From: Bacillota bacterium
GTDB taxonomy: Bacteria; Bacillota; Clostridia; Christensenellales; SZUA-584
NCBI GenBank assembly: GCA_023441905.1
Contig: JAEZNC010000168.1
Coordinates: forward strand, 1-13,216
DNA: 13,216 bases
Direction of reading: 5' to 3'
Program-made: the position numbers and the translations under genes
The notes under the pieces: generated by a model
What the model saw: the letters and a program-made list of their open reading frames with translations, nothing else
What the model was told of the DNA's origin: nothing
Database searches by the model: none
Part shown: one piece after another, positions 6,578-12,836 of the stretch
How the letters are laid out: each line of letters starts with the position of its first letter
How positions within the stretch are numbered: position 1 is the first letter of the stretch

Positions 6578-7126
6578 ATGAACGGGAAAGCACATCAACA
6601 CTTAAAAAACTGGAGCATTGTCGGCGTATTCGTCATCTTCATATTGGCAGGTCTCTGGCATTTTCTATATACATGGCTGCCGGGACCATTGACAGCGGTG
6701 CTGAGCCCCGTCAACGAAAGCCCGTGGGAACATACAAAGCTGTTTTTTATGCCGATGCTCATTTACTTTGTTATCGGTCAGCTGACCGTGGGCAAAGAGT
6801 ACCCGAACTTCATGCTTGCCCATACCGCCGTGCTGCCGCTGATGCCGCTGATGATGCTCGGCATCTATACGCTGTTTCGGGCGATCGGCATAAAGTCGCT
6901 TATCATTGATCTTGTCAATACACTGCTTGTCATCGCGTTCGGCATGACCCTATCCTACAAGCTTACCTTGACGGTGAAGCCAATGACGGGCCTGAAATAC
7001 CGCGCGGCTTCACTGGTTATATTGTTAGGGCTTTTCATTGTATTTACGGTTTTCACCTATTTTCCGCCTCACATCCCCATATTTCTGGATTCCAATACGT
7101 TTCGCTACGGCATTCCTCTAGAGTAA
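6578..7126 (+). CDS. DUF6512-type multi-pass membrane protein
   Basis: A 182-residue integral membrane protein with about five hydrophobic helices, near residues 13-34, 56-70, 79-100, 107-129 and 143-162. The conserved stretch WHFLYTWLPG and the VNESPWEHTKL motif (45-55) identify the DUF6512-type family, for which I know of no function. It begins 27 nt after the radA stop and has no separate promoter that I can see, so read-through from radA is likely. There is no good Shine-Dalgarno sequence before ATG 6578, which suggests weak or coupled translation. A functional link with RadA is not implied. Confidence 0.75.
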   Translation: MNGKAHQHLKNWSIVGVFVIFILAGLWHFLYTWLPGPLTAVLSPVNESPWEHTKLFFMPMLIYFVIGQLTVGKEYPNFMLAHTAVLPLMPLMMLGIYTLFRAIGIKSLIIDLVNTLLVIAFGMTLSYKLTLTVKPMTGLKYRAASLVILLGLFIVFTVFTYFPPHIPIFLDSNTFRYGIPLE

Positions 7127-7129
7127 ACG

Positions 7130-7245
7130 CTGATTAATTCGAAACGCTGTCTTGACGGCTGCTTCCGCGTTCTGCTGTGTCGCTGAAATCTCAAAATAGC
7201 GCTGCTATTCCTCGATTTCGCTCCGTGCAGAGCACGAAATCCGCT
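7130..7245. repeat. Stem-loop cluster, candidate interspersed repeat
   Basis: It starts 3 nt after the stop of the membrane protein. AATAGC (7195-7200) pairs with GCTATT (7204-7209). GAAATC (7185-7190) can pair with GATTTC (7214-7219), which can alternatively pair as GATTTCG with CGAAATC (7235-7241) around the inner hairpin CGTGC-AGA-GCACG (7224-7236). Three copies of the same hexamer in alternating orientation give mutually exclusive stems. No T-tract follows, so it is not a plain terminator. It looks like repeat-type DNA. Confidence 0.45.
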
Positions 7246-7276
7246 CGTCAATCCATCATTCCTCATTTAATCATTG

Positions 7277-7290
7277 TTTACTTAAGTAAA
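7277..7290. promoter_or_regulatory. Perfect 14-bp palindrome upstream of the efflux operon
   Basis: TTTACTTAAGTAAA is fully self-complementary. It lies about 57 bp upstream of the -35 box and may be a regulator site. Confidence 0.4.
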
Positions 7291-7324
7291 TCCTTGTTCA
7301 ACTGTCAGCAATGTGAATAATCTG

Positions 7325-7338
7325 TTAAGCATGCTTAA
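7325..7338. promoter_or_regulatory. Second perfect 14-bp palindrome
   Basis: TTAAGCATGCTTAA is fully self-complementary. Its centre is exactly 48 bp from that of the first palindrome, and both contain TTAAG half-elements. It ends 8 bp before the -35 box. Confidence 0.4.
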
Positions 7339-7344
7339 ATACAC

Positions 7345-7373
7345 TGTTTACAAACATTATTCCTTGGTAGAAT
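7345..7373 (+). promoter_or_regulatory. Probable promoter of the efflux operon with a dyad on the -35
   Basis: The -35 candidate is TTTACA (7347-7352). The extended -10 is TGG-TAGAAT (7365-7373). The 15-bp spacer is short, which the extended -10 could offset. The dyad TGTTT-AC-AAACA (7345-7356) covers the -35 box. Confidence 0.5.
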
Positions 7374-7417
7374 AGCTGAAAGATACTTTATTTCGGAAAA
7401 TAAAAGATTGATGATAA

Positions 7418-9010
7418 ATGTGGCGGACAGGCGCGATGAGCAAGAAAAAGAAATCGAAGAAAAGAATCGTGATTCTCGTTATTGTCCTTGTGGTTGTGGT
7501 GCTCGGGGTGATTGGGTACTTAAATTTACGCGCCAGACAAGCGGAATTGGCCAAGACCACGTATGATATCGTGGACGTGACCAGAGGCACGATTGAGGTG
7601 AAGGTAAAGGGCGCGGGTACCGTTGAACCGCTCAGCGACGAGACTGTTTATGCAAGCGCCGCGGGTCAGGTGGCGGATGTGCTTTTGGAAAACGGAGATA
7701 CGGTGAGTGCAGGCGATCTGATTGCGGTGCTTGAGAGCGATTCACTCGAATCCGAAAAGAGCAGCCTGGAAAAGCAGATTGACGACGTGGATATGTCGAT
7801 ACTCACGGCGCGGTCCACATCGGGCAGCAAGAATGTGATATCGCCGGTGGAGGGCGTTGTGAAGACTGTCTATGCCAAGGAAGGCGATACAGTGGACGCG
7901 GTGGTGGAGCGTGACGGTGCATTGGCCGTCATCTGCCCGGACGACCTGATGAAGACACAGGTTCCGTTTAAAAACGCGCCGGGCCCCGGCGATGCGGTGA
8001 CGGTCACAATCGGCACGGCCAGCGTCAATGGTGTGGTCGTAAGCGTATCGGGCGGCAAAGCGACCGTGCAGTTTGAAGACGACGGCTTTGCAGTGGGTGA
8101 CGGAGCGGTGGTGACGGATGCGGCCGGAACTGAAATTGGCAGCGGCACCGTGGCTGTGGCGAACCCCGTGTATGTATCCGCAAAGGGCGGCACGGTGGAT
8201 GACGTGCGCGTGGCGGCGGGCGACGACGTGTCGCGCGGCGGTAAGCTGATGACGCTGGAGGGAGAGATTCTTTCAAGTTCGCTTTATACGCTGCTGGAGC
8301 AGCGTGAGAGCCTTCAGGATGATCTTGACGATGTGATGGCCGATATCGACAATTTAAGCGTGCGTGCGGGCTCAGACGGCGTGATCACGGGGCTGTCGTT
8401 GAAGAAAGGCCAGAACGTTCAGCAGGGCGCGGCGCTGTTCACGGTGCAAAACGACAGTGCGGTGAAGATTGATGTGGAGATTGACGAGCTGGACATTGCG
8501 TCGATTGAAGCGGGGGACGAAGCGACGGTGACTTTTGACGCGCTGCCCGAAAAAACATATACGGCAAATATCGCAAAGATCAACCCGGTTGGCACGGCGC
8601 AGAACAACGTGACCAAATATACCGTGACGCTGACGCTCGAGAACGCGCAGGACGTGATGCTTGGCATGAGCGCGGATGTGCAGATTGTATCCGAGCGCGC
8701 GCAGGATGTGCTGCAGATTCCCGTGGAAGCGATACAGACAATCAACGGCGAAAAATTCGTGGTGTTCGAAGGCGATATCAACAAGAATCTCGACTACACA
8801 CCGGCCACTCATAAGGTGGTCACGGGCATTACCGACGGTGTTAACATCGAAGTGAAGCAAGGCTTGAGTGAAGGAGATCGTGTGGCAGTGCCGCAGGTGA
8901 AGGAAGCAAGCTTGCAGGAACGTATGTGGAGCGGCAGCATGGACCGTGGCATGACCGGCGGCAATGGCGGCAGCGGCGCCGGAACCATGCCTGCCCCGCC
9001 GGCGGAATAA
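7418..9010 (+). CDS. Efflux ABC/RND-type membrane-fusion adaptor (HlyD/MacA-like)
   Basis: A 530-residue adaptor of the membrane-fusion family. A Lys-rich cytoplasmic start is followed by one transmembrane helix (about 16-36), so the rest faces outside. Then come biotinyl-lipoyl half motifs at 83-106 and 141-173, a short coiled coil between them (108-130), and a barrel-like part (about 185-235). The same order repeats: half motifs at 256-281 and 316-344, coiled coil at 285-312, barrel at 347-425. The membrane-proximal part is at about 430-495 and the tail is Gly/Met/Pro-rich. At 530 residues it is longer than typical MacA (about 370). The start may be ATG 7436 (MSKKKKSKK) rather than 7418; neither has a strong ribosome site. 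It opens a three-gene efflux operon. Confidence 0.88.
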   Translation: MWRTGAMSKKKKSKKRIVILVIVLVVVVLGVIGYLNLRARQAELAKTTYDIVDVTRGTIEVKVKGAGTVEPLSDETVYASAAGQVADVLLENGDTVSAGDLIAVLESDSLESEKSSLEKQIDDVDMSILTARSTSGSKNVISPVEGVVKTVYAKEGDTVDAVVERDGALAVICPDDLMKTQVPFKNAPGPGDAVTVTIGTASVNGVVVSVSGGKATVQFEDDGFAVGDGAVVTDAAGTEIGSGTVAVANPVYVSAKGGTVDDVRVAAGDDVSRGGKLMTLEGEILSSSLYTLLEQRESLQDDLDDVMADIDNLSVRAGSDGVITGLSLKKGQNVQQGAALFTVQNDSAVKIDVEIDELDIASIEAGDEATVTFDALPEKTYTANIAKINPVGTAQNNVTKYTVTLTLENAQDVMLGMSADVQIVSERAQDVLQIPVEAIQTINGEKFVVFEGDINKNLDYTPATHKVVTGITDGVNIEVKQGLSEGDRVAVPQVKEASLQERMWSGSMDRGMTGGNGGSGAGTMPAPPAE

Positions 9011-9020
9011 AGAGGCGGAT

Positions 9021-9707
9021 ATGATTGAACTGCGCAATGTGAAAAAAACATACCAGATGGGCGAGGCGGAGGTGCACGCGCTCGACGATGTATCGCTGAA
9101 GATTCACGACGGGGAGTTTGTGGCGGTGATCGGGCCTTCGGGCAGCGGCAAATCGACGCTGATGAACATCATCGGCTGCCTCGATCTGGCGGACGAGGGT
9201 GAGTACTGGCTGAACGGCCAGCTCATCGACGAATATACCGAGCGGCAGCTCGGAGAAATCAGGAACAAGGAAATCGGGTTTATCTTTCAGCAGTTTAACC
9301 TTTTAAGCAAGCTCACGGCATATGAAAACGTCGAGCTGCCGCTGATCTATCAGGGGCTGCCCATGTCCGAACGCAAAAAGCGCGTGACGGACTCGCTCGC
9401 GAAGGTGGGGCTTGCGGACAGAATGTCGCACAAGCCGACAGAGCTTTCGGGCGGCCAGCAGCAGCGCGTGGCCATTGCGCGGGCACTCTCCACGCACCCG
9501 ACGCTGATACTCGCGGACGAACCGACGGGCAATCTCGATTCGCAGTCGGGGCGCGAGATTATGGGCATGCTGATGAATTTGCACCGCGAGGGGCGCGGTA
9601 TCCTGCTGATCACGCACGACACTGATGTTGCAAAGTTAGCCAGCCGCAGGCTGCATATACGCGACGGACGCGTGGTGGAAGATGAGAGCGGAGGTGAGGC
9701 TGTATGA
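9021..9707 (+). CDS. ABC transporter ATP-binding protein (MacB/LolD type)
   Basis: A 228-residue nucleotide-binding subunit that powers the transporter from the cytoplasmic face. All motifs are intact: Walker A GPSGSGKST (38-46), the Q-loop FQQFNLLSKLTAYENVELPL, signature LSGGQQQR (142-149), Walker B LILADEPTGNLD with D166 and E167, and switch H199 in THDTD. The sequence is typical of the MacB/LolD/FtsE subgroup, which works with FtsX-type permeases. ATG 9021 is set by GAGGCGG just upstream and by the family start MIELRNVKKTY; an in-frame upstream extension to 8964 lies inside the adaptor gene and is rejected. It lies 10 nt after the adaptor stop and overlaps the permease start. Confidence 0.96.
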   Translation: MIELRNVKKTYQMGEAEVHALDDVSLKIHDGEFVAVIGPSGSGKSTLMNIIGCLDLADEGEYWLNGQLIDEYTERQLGEIRNKEIGFIFQQFNLLSKLTAYENVELPLIYQGLPMSERKKRVTDSLAKVGLADRMSHKPTELSGGQQQRVAIARALSTHPTLILADEPTGNLDSQSGREIMGMLMNLHREGRGILLITHDTDVAKLASRRLHIRDGRVVEDESGGEAV

Positions 9708-10864
9708 AGTTCTCTCAGGCGCTGAAAATGGCGTTTGTGGCGCTGAAGGGCAATAAGATGCGCTCGTTCCTCACGATGCTCGGCATTATCATCGGCGTGA
9801 TTGCGGTGACGCTGCTGATATCCGTGGTACAGGGTGCAACGGGCGAGATCACCGGGCAGATAGAGAGCCTCGGCTCCAATCTGCTGCAGGTTTCGATGAC
9901 AGGCCAGGAACCCACCTATTTAACGATGGCTGATTTAAACAGGCTCAAAGAAGATCCGTCCATATATGGCGTGACGGGTATTGTCTCACGCACGGTGAAT
10001 GTGACGGCGGGCGTGGAGGATGGCGACTATAAGGTGGAGGGCGTGACGGGCAGCTATCAGCAGATCACGGGGCAGAACATCGCGTACGGGCGCTTTATTT
10101 GCGACATCGATGTGGAAGCGCACAGCTATAACGCCGTGGTGGGCACGGATGTGGCAGATGAGCTGTTCGGCACGAAAGACTGCATCGGCAACACGCTGGA
10201 GATTCAAGGGTTCGATTTCACGGTGGTGGGGCTGCTCGAGCCCTCCGATACGATGCTCGCAAACAAGGACACGACGATCATTATCCCGCTGACCACGGCA
10301 CAGCGGCTGTTTGCCAACAAGGAGTTTGACACGCTGTACGTGTCCGCGATGTCGCCCGATACGGTGGATGCGGCGGAAGACGCGACGGATGATTTTTTGA
10401 CGCGCGAGCTTGGGAACGACGACTACATGATCATCAACCAGAGCGCGATCATCGATGTGATGAACGATGTGATGAGCGTCATGACGATTCTGCTTTCGGG
10501 TATCGCGGCGATATCGCTGCTGGTCGGCGGCATCGGCATTATGAACATCATGCTCGTGTCGGTTACGGAGCGTACGCGTGAGATCGGTATCAGAAAAGCC
10601 ATCGGTGCGCAGCGTACGGATATCCTTTCGCAGTTCCTGATTGAGGCGGTGGTGCTGTCTGTCTCGGGCGGCATTATCGGCATCGGCCTCAGTTATATCG
10701 GTTTGCAGGTGATCGGCACGGCAATGGAGATTTCGATGAGCATGTCGGCGGGCACCATCGCGCTGGCGCTCGGCTTCTCGGCATTTGTGGGTGTGGTGTT
10801 CGGCATCTATCCCGCGAACAAGGCGGCAACATTAAAGCCGATTGAAGCGCTGCGATACGAATAG
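9704..10864 (+). CDS. ABC transporter permease (MacB/FtsX type)
   Basis: A 386-residue permease of the type VII ABC fold. It has one N-terminal membrane helix (about 22-43, MLGIIIGVIAVTLLISVV), a large extracellular MacB_PCD-like domain (about 50-250), and three C-terminal helices (about 257-286, 312-337 and 350-369). The family signature GGIGIMNIMLVSVTERTREI (275-294), followed by GIRKAIGA, is perfect. MacB-type transporters act as mechanotransmitters that push substrates through a partner adaptor rather than pumping across the membrane. The ATG overlaps the ATPase stop as ATGA, with GGAGGTGAGG (9690-9699) before it. Substrates cannot be predicted; antimicrobial peptides, macrolides or lipids are typical of relatives. 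Confidence 0.95.
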   Translation: MKFSQALKMAFVALKGNKMRSFLTMLGIIIGVIAVTLLISVVQGATGEITGQIESLGSNLLQVSMTGQEPTYLTMADLNRLKEDPSIYGVTGIVSRTVNVTAGVEDGDYKVEGVTGSYQQITGQNIAYGRFICDIDVEAHSYNAVVGTDVADELFGTKDCIGNTLEIQGFDFTVVGLLEPSDTMLANKDTTIIIPLTTAQRLFANKEFDTLYVSAMSPDTVDAAEDATDDFLTRELGNDDYMIINQSAIIDVMNDVMSVMTILLSGIAAISLLVGGIGIMNIMLVSVTERTREIGIRKAIGAQRTDILSQFLIEAVVLSVSGGIIGIGLSYIGLQVIGTAMEISMSMSAGTIALALGFSAFVGVVFGIYPANKAATLKPIEALRYE

Positions 10865-10874
10865 AATTGTGAGA

Positions 10875-11013
10875 TTAGGCTCCTTTGGAAAGGAGCTGTC
10901 AGCAAAGCTGACTGAGGATTGATCATAAAAGCAATTGGTTTTGATATTTCAGCGATTCATACCGCAATCCTCCGTCACACTGTGTGTGCCACCTCCTTTC
11001 AAAAGGAGGCTAA
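10875..11013. repeat. MITE-like imperfect palindrome (139 bp)
   Basis: The left and right halves are inverted copies. TTAG begins the left end and CTAA closes the right end. CTCCTTT-GG-AAAGGAG (10880-10895) mirrors CCTCCTTT-CA-AAAGGAGG (10992-11009). GTCAGC-AAA-GCTGAC (10898-10912) occupies the place of the CACAC-T-GTGTG hairpin at 10977-10987. GAGGATTG (10914-10921) pairs with CAATCCTC (10965-10972). The central 43 bp are unrelated AT-rich sequence. There is no ORF inside. From memory, similar elements are scattered in gut Clostridia genomes; I could not check this. Confidence 0.75.
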
Positions 11014-11045
11014 GGACACAGGATAAGAAGCAAATAGAACATATG

Positions 11046-11078
11046 AACCATACCGCTTTGCGGTATGGTTTGTTTTTT
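11046..11078 (+). terminator. Strong rho-independent terminator before tetR
   Basis: AACCATACCGC (11046-11056) pairs perfectly with GCGGTATGGTT (11060-11070), 11 bp with a TTT loop, followed by TGTTTTTT. It closes the efflux operon beyond the palindromic repeat. Confidence 0.93.
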
Positions 11079-11080
11079 CG

Positions 11081-11109
11081 TTGACAATCTAACAACTGTT
11101 AGATATAAT
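11081..11109 (+). promoter_or_regulatory. Perfect-consensus sigma-A promoter of tetR-SDR
   Basis: TTGACA (11081-11086), exactly 17 bp, then TATAAT (11104-11109). Such a strong promoter needs repression, which matches the two operators on it. Confidence 0.93.
11089..11102. promoter_or_regulatory. TetR-type operator 1, inside the promoter spacer
   Basis: CTAACAACTGTTAG: half-sites CTAACA and TGTTAG are exact inverted copies around a 2-bp centre. It fills the -35/-10 spacer. Confidence 0.85.
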
Positions 11110-11113
11110 CTAT

Positions 11114-11127
11114 CTAACGACTGTTAG
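11114..11127. promoter_or_regulatory. TetR-type operator 2, at the transcript start
   Basis: CTAACGACTGTTAG differs from operator 1 by one base (A to G). It lies exactly 25 bp downstream and covers the expected +1 near 11116. Confidence 0.85.
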
Positions 11128-11141
11128 AGAGTGTGAAAACA

Positions 11142-11756
11142 ATGGCTGAAGATACCACAAAACAAAAAATACTGCATGTCGCGCTGGAGCTGTTTGCAAA
11201 AGACGGGTACGCGGCGGTATCAATCCGGGATATCTGCGGGCAGGTGGGCATTAAAGAAAGCACGGTTTACTACCATTTTGAAAACAAGCGTGCGATATTC
11301 GAGGCGCTTTCGCAGAGGTTTCAGGCGATCGCAACGGACATGATGCGCCGTCTCGATGAGGCGATGGCTGATGTGAACGGAGCAGACCCAAGCCTGTTTT
11401 CCACAGTGTCTGATGCCTTTTTTGAAAATTATCTGATGGACGGTTTCTGCAACCGGTTTATCCGCCTGATGTCTCTCGAACAGATGACCAGTGAAGACGT
11501 TCAACAGCTGTATAATAAATGGATGTTTGATGAACCGCTGCGTTTTCAGAGCCGAATATTCGCGAAACTGACGGATGCCGGAATCATCGCAGCGTCGGAC
11601 AGCGAATACCTCGCGGTCAAGTATTATTCGCCGATTTTTCTTTTCACACAGCGCTATCTGTTAAGCGGGCCGTTAACGAAGGAAAAGAAAAGAGCGTTTC
11701 GCTCCGAAGTCGACCGGCATGTATCACAATTTTTTATGGAATGCGGGGTAAGGTAG
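11142..11756 (+). CDS. TetR/AcrR family transcriptional repressor
   Basis: A 204-residue regulator. The N-terminal helix-turn-helix domain spans about residues 6-52 and includes SIRDICGQVGIKESTVYYHF (27-46), a textbook TetR recognition helix region. The C-terminal ligand-binding part (55-204) is variable as usual, so the inducer is unknown. ATG 11142 is preferred because AGAGAG (11126-11131) lies 10 nt before it; GTG 11133 would add three residues but leaves no room for a ribosome site. It probably represses its own promoter through the twin operators and, because the SDR gene starts 1 nt after its stop, controls that gene too. The efflux operon upstream carries no copy of this operator, so control of efflux by this protein is not supported. 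Confidence 0.93.
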   Translation: MAEDTTKQKILHVALELFAKDGYAAVSIRDICGQVGIKESTVYYHFENKRAIFEALSQRFQAIATDMMRRLDEAMADVNGADPSLFSTVSDAFFENYLMDGFCNRFIRLMSLEQMTSEDVQQLYNKWMFDEPLRFQSRIFAKLTDAGIIAASDSEYLAVKYYSPIFLFTQRYLLSGPLTKEKKRAFRSEVDRHVSQFFMECGVR

Positions 11757-11757
11757 C

Positions 11758-12534
11758 ATGGCAAACATGATTATCACAGGCGCGAATCAGGGGATAGGGT
11801 ATTACATGGTGGAGAAGCTGCTGGAGGACGGGCATTCGGCGGCTGTGCTCGATATTGACATAGCGAATCTGGAGCCGCTGAGGGAAACGTACGGGCAAAG
11901 GCTGCTGCCGCTTGTCTGTGATGTGCGAGATACCCAAAGCATCGAGAAAAGCGTCGCAGAGGCTGTGAAGGCCTTTCAGGCGATCGACATCGCGGTGCAC
12001 AACGCGTGTGTGTGCACATTTAAAGCTGCGGCAGAAACGGATGAAGACGTTTACCATGATGTGTTCAGCGTCAATTTTTTCGGCGCGCTGAGACTCGCGA
12101 AGGCTGTTATACCGTACATGCAGCAGCAGAAGCACGGTAAAGTGATATTCACGAGCTCCGGTGTGGGCGTGACGGGCTTTGCCAATATCAGCCCCTATGC
12201 GTCGAGCAAGGGCGCGCTTGAGAGCCTTGCGAAGTGCCTTGGTATTGAGTATGGCAAAGACAGTATCACGTTTCATCTGATTCATCCGCCGCTTACGCGC
12301 ACGGCCTCGGCAGCGCCGCTGCCGGTTCCTAAGGAGTTCAAGGCCGACCCGAGAAAAGTGGGCAGAGGGCTCGCGAAGCATATCGGTTCTAAGCGGTTTA
12401 TCATCTGCCACAGCTTCATGCAGAAGGTGCAGACGATGGGGTGCTATCTTTTTCCGGTGAAGATGGGATGGCTCATGAGCAAGATGACGGCCGGTTACGC
12501 GGCGGAGCAGGAGACAAAAATCAGCTCCAATTAA
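11758..12534 (+). CDS. Short-chain dehydrogenase/reductase (SDR)
   Basis: A 258-residue classical SDR, an NAD(P)-dependent oxidoreductase with a Rossmann fold. Cofactor motif TGANQGIG (7-14). Asp32 at the end of beta-2 (AVLDID) favours NAD(H) over NADP(H). D55 lies in the CDV motif. The catalytic set is N106 (SVNFFG), S134 (FTSSG), Y147 and K151 (YASSK). The usual NNAG motif is replaced by HNAC (81-84). The C-terminal 50 residues are hydrophobic and basic (MGCYLFPVKMGWLMSKMTAG), which could bind substrate or touch the membrane. Substrate unknown. It is translationally close-coupled to tetR, with AAGG at 11750-11753 inside the tetR end. A compound sensed by the TetR protein may be the SDR substrate; that is inference. 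Confidence 0.92.
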   Translation: MANMIITGANQGIGYYMVEKLLEDGHSAAVLDIDIANLEPLRETYGQRLLPLVCDVRDTQSIEKSVAEAVKAFQAIDIAVHNACVCTFKAAAETDEDVYHDVFSVNFFGALRLAKAVIPYMQQQKHGKVIFTSSGVGVTGFANISPYASSKGALESLAKCLGIEYGKDSITFHLIHPPLTRTASAAPLPVPKEFKADPRKVGRGLAKHIGSKRFIICHSFMQKVQTMGCYLFPVKMGWLMSKMTAGYAAEQETKISSN

Positions 12535-12567
12535 GGGGCGATGCCTTAGAATCCCATATTTAGATTC

Positions 12568-12587
12568 GGAACGGTCAAGACCGTTCC
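12568..12587. repeat. 20-bp inverted repeat after the SDR gene
   Basis: GGAACGGTCAAGACCGTTCC: two 9-bp arms are exact inverted copies around AA. It is followed by CCTACA with no T-tract, so it is not a terminator. It resembles small interspersed repeats. Confidence 0.55.
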
Positions 12588-12630
12588 CTACAAGAGTTCA
12601 AACAATATTGAGCCTGTATCGCTGAGTTCT

Positions 12631-12645
12631 TAGTATGATATACTA
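12631..12645. promoter_or_regulatory. 15-bp dyad of unknown role
   Basis: TAGTAT-GAT-ATACTA is a perfect 6-3-6 inverted repeat. It sits just upstream of a terminator with no gene between, so its role is unclear. The gene-free stretch 12535-12836 holds this dyad, the repeat at 12568, the terminator and the merR promoters, and nothing else that I see. Confidence 0.3.
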
Positions 12646-12665
12646 TCTGATTCCTTCCTTACCCC

Positions 12666-12690
12666 CTGCCGTGCTGCGGCAGAGGTTTTT
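12666..12690 (+). terminator. Terminator of the tetR-SDR operon
   Basis: CTGCCG (12666-12671) pairs with CGGCAG (12677-12682) around TGCTG. TTTTT (12686-12690) follows after AGG. Confidence 0.7.
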
Positions 12691-12757
12691 ACGTGTGAAA
12701 AGGGAGATATTCCTCCGGAAAGATCAGAATCCCGGTGATGATTAAATTACAAAAAAT

Positions 12758-12766
12758 TGTTATAAT
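12758..12766 (+). promoter_or_regulatory. Extended -10 element upstream of merR
   Basis: TGT-TATAAT matches the extended -10 consensus TGn-TATAAT exactly. No clear -35 is seen. It could give a second, longer transcript for merR that does not depend on the 19-bp-spacer promoter. Confidence 0.4.
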
Positions 12767-12782
12767 CTGTGCAGGACGGCCA

Positions 12783-12813
12783 TTGACTCTGACACCGTGT
12801 CGCCGTTTATACT
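12783..12813 (+). promoter_or_regulatory. MerR-type promoter: 19-bp spacer with central dyad
   Basis: TTGACT (12783-12788) and TATACT (12808-12813) are 19 bp apart, 2 bp longer than optimal. The dyad GACAC-C-GTGTC (12791-12801) lies in the spacer. This layout is the hallmark of MerR-family promoters, where the activator twists the DNA to realign the two boxes. Confidence 0.75.
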
Positions 12814-12836
12814 CCATTCTTGTAAGGAGTGAGAAT

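Noticed and set aside
7260..7417. Control of the efflux operon by the neighbouring TetR protein
   Set aside because: No copy of CTAACRACTGTTAG is present before the operon. The palindromes there are different.
8964..9020. Upstream extension of the ABC ATPase
   Set aside because: It lies inside the adaptor gene. ATG 9021 has its own ribosome site and matches the family N-terminus.
8372..9037. 221-residue ORF on the - strand opposite the adaptor gene
   Set aside because: It is rich in Arg and His, has no ribosome site, and lies wholly over a well-supported gene.
11734..12411. 225-residue ORF on the - strand opposite the SDR gene
   Set aside because: Its protein is Arg/His-rich with no recognisable domain. 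The + strand frame has full SDR motifs and a ribosome site, so this is a reading-frame shadow.
12568..12587. The 20-bp inverted repeat as terminator of the SDR operon
   Set aside because: No T-run follows. The hairpin at 12666-12690 with TTTTT fits better.
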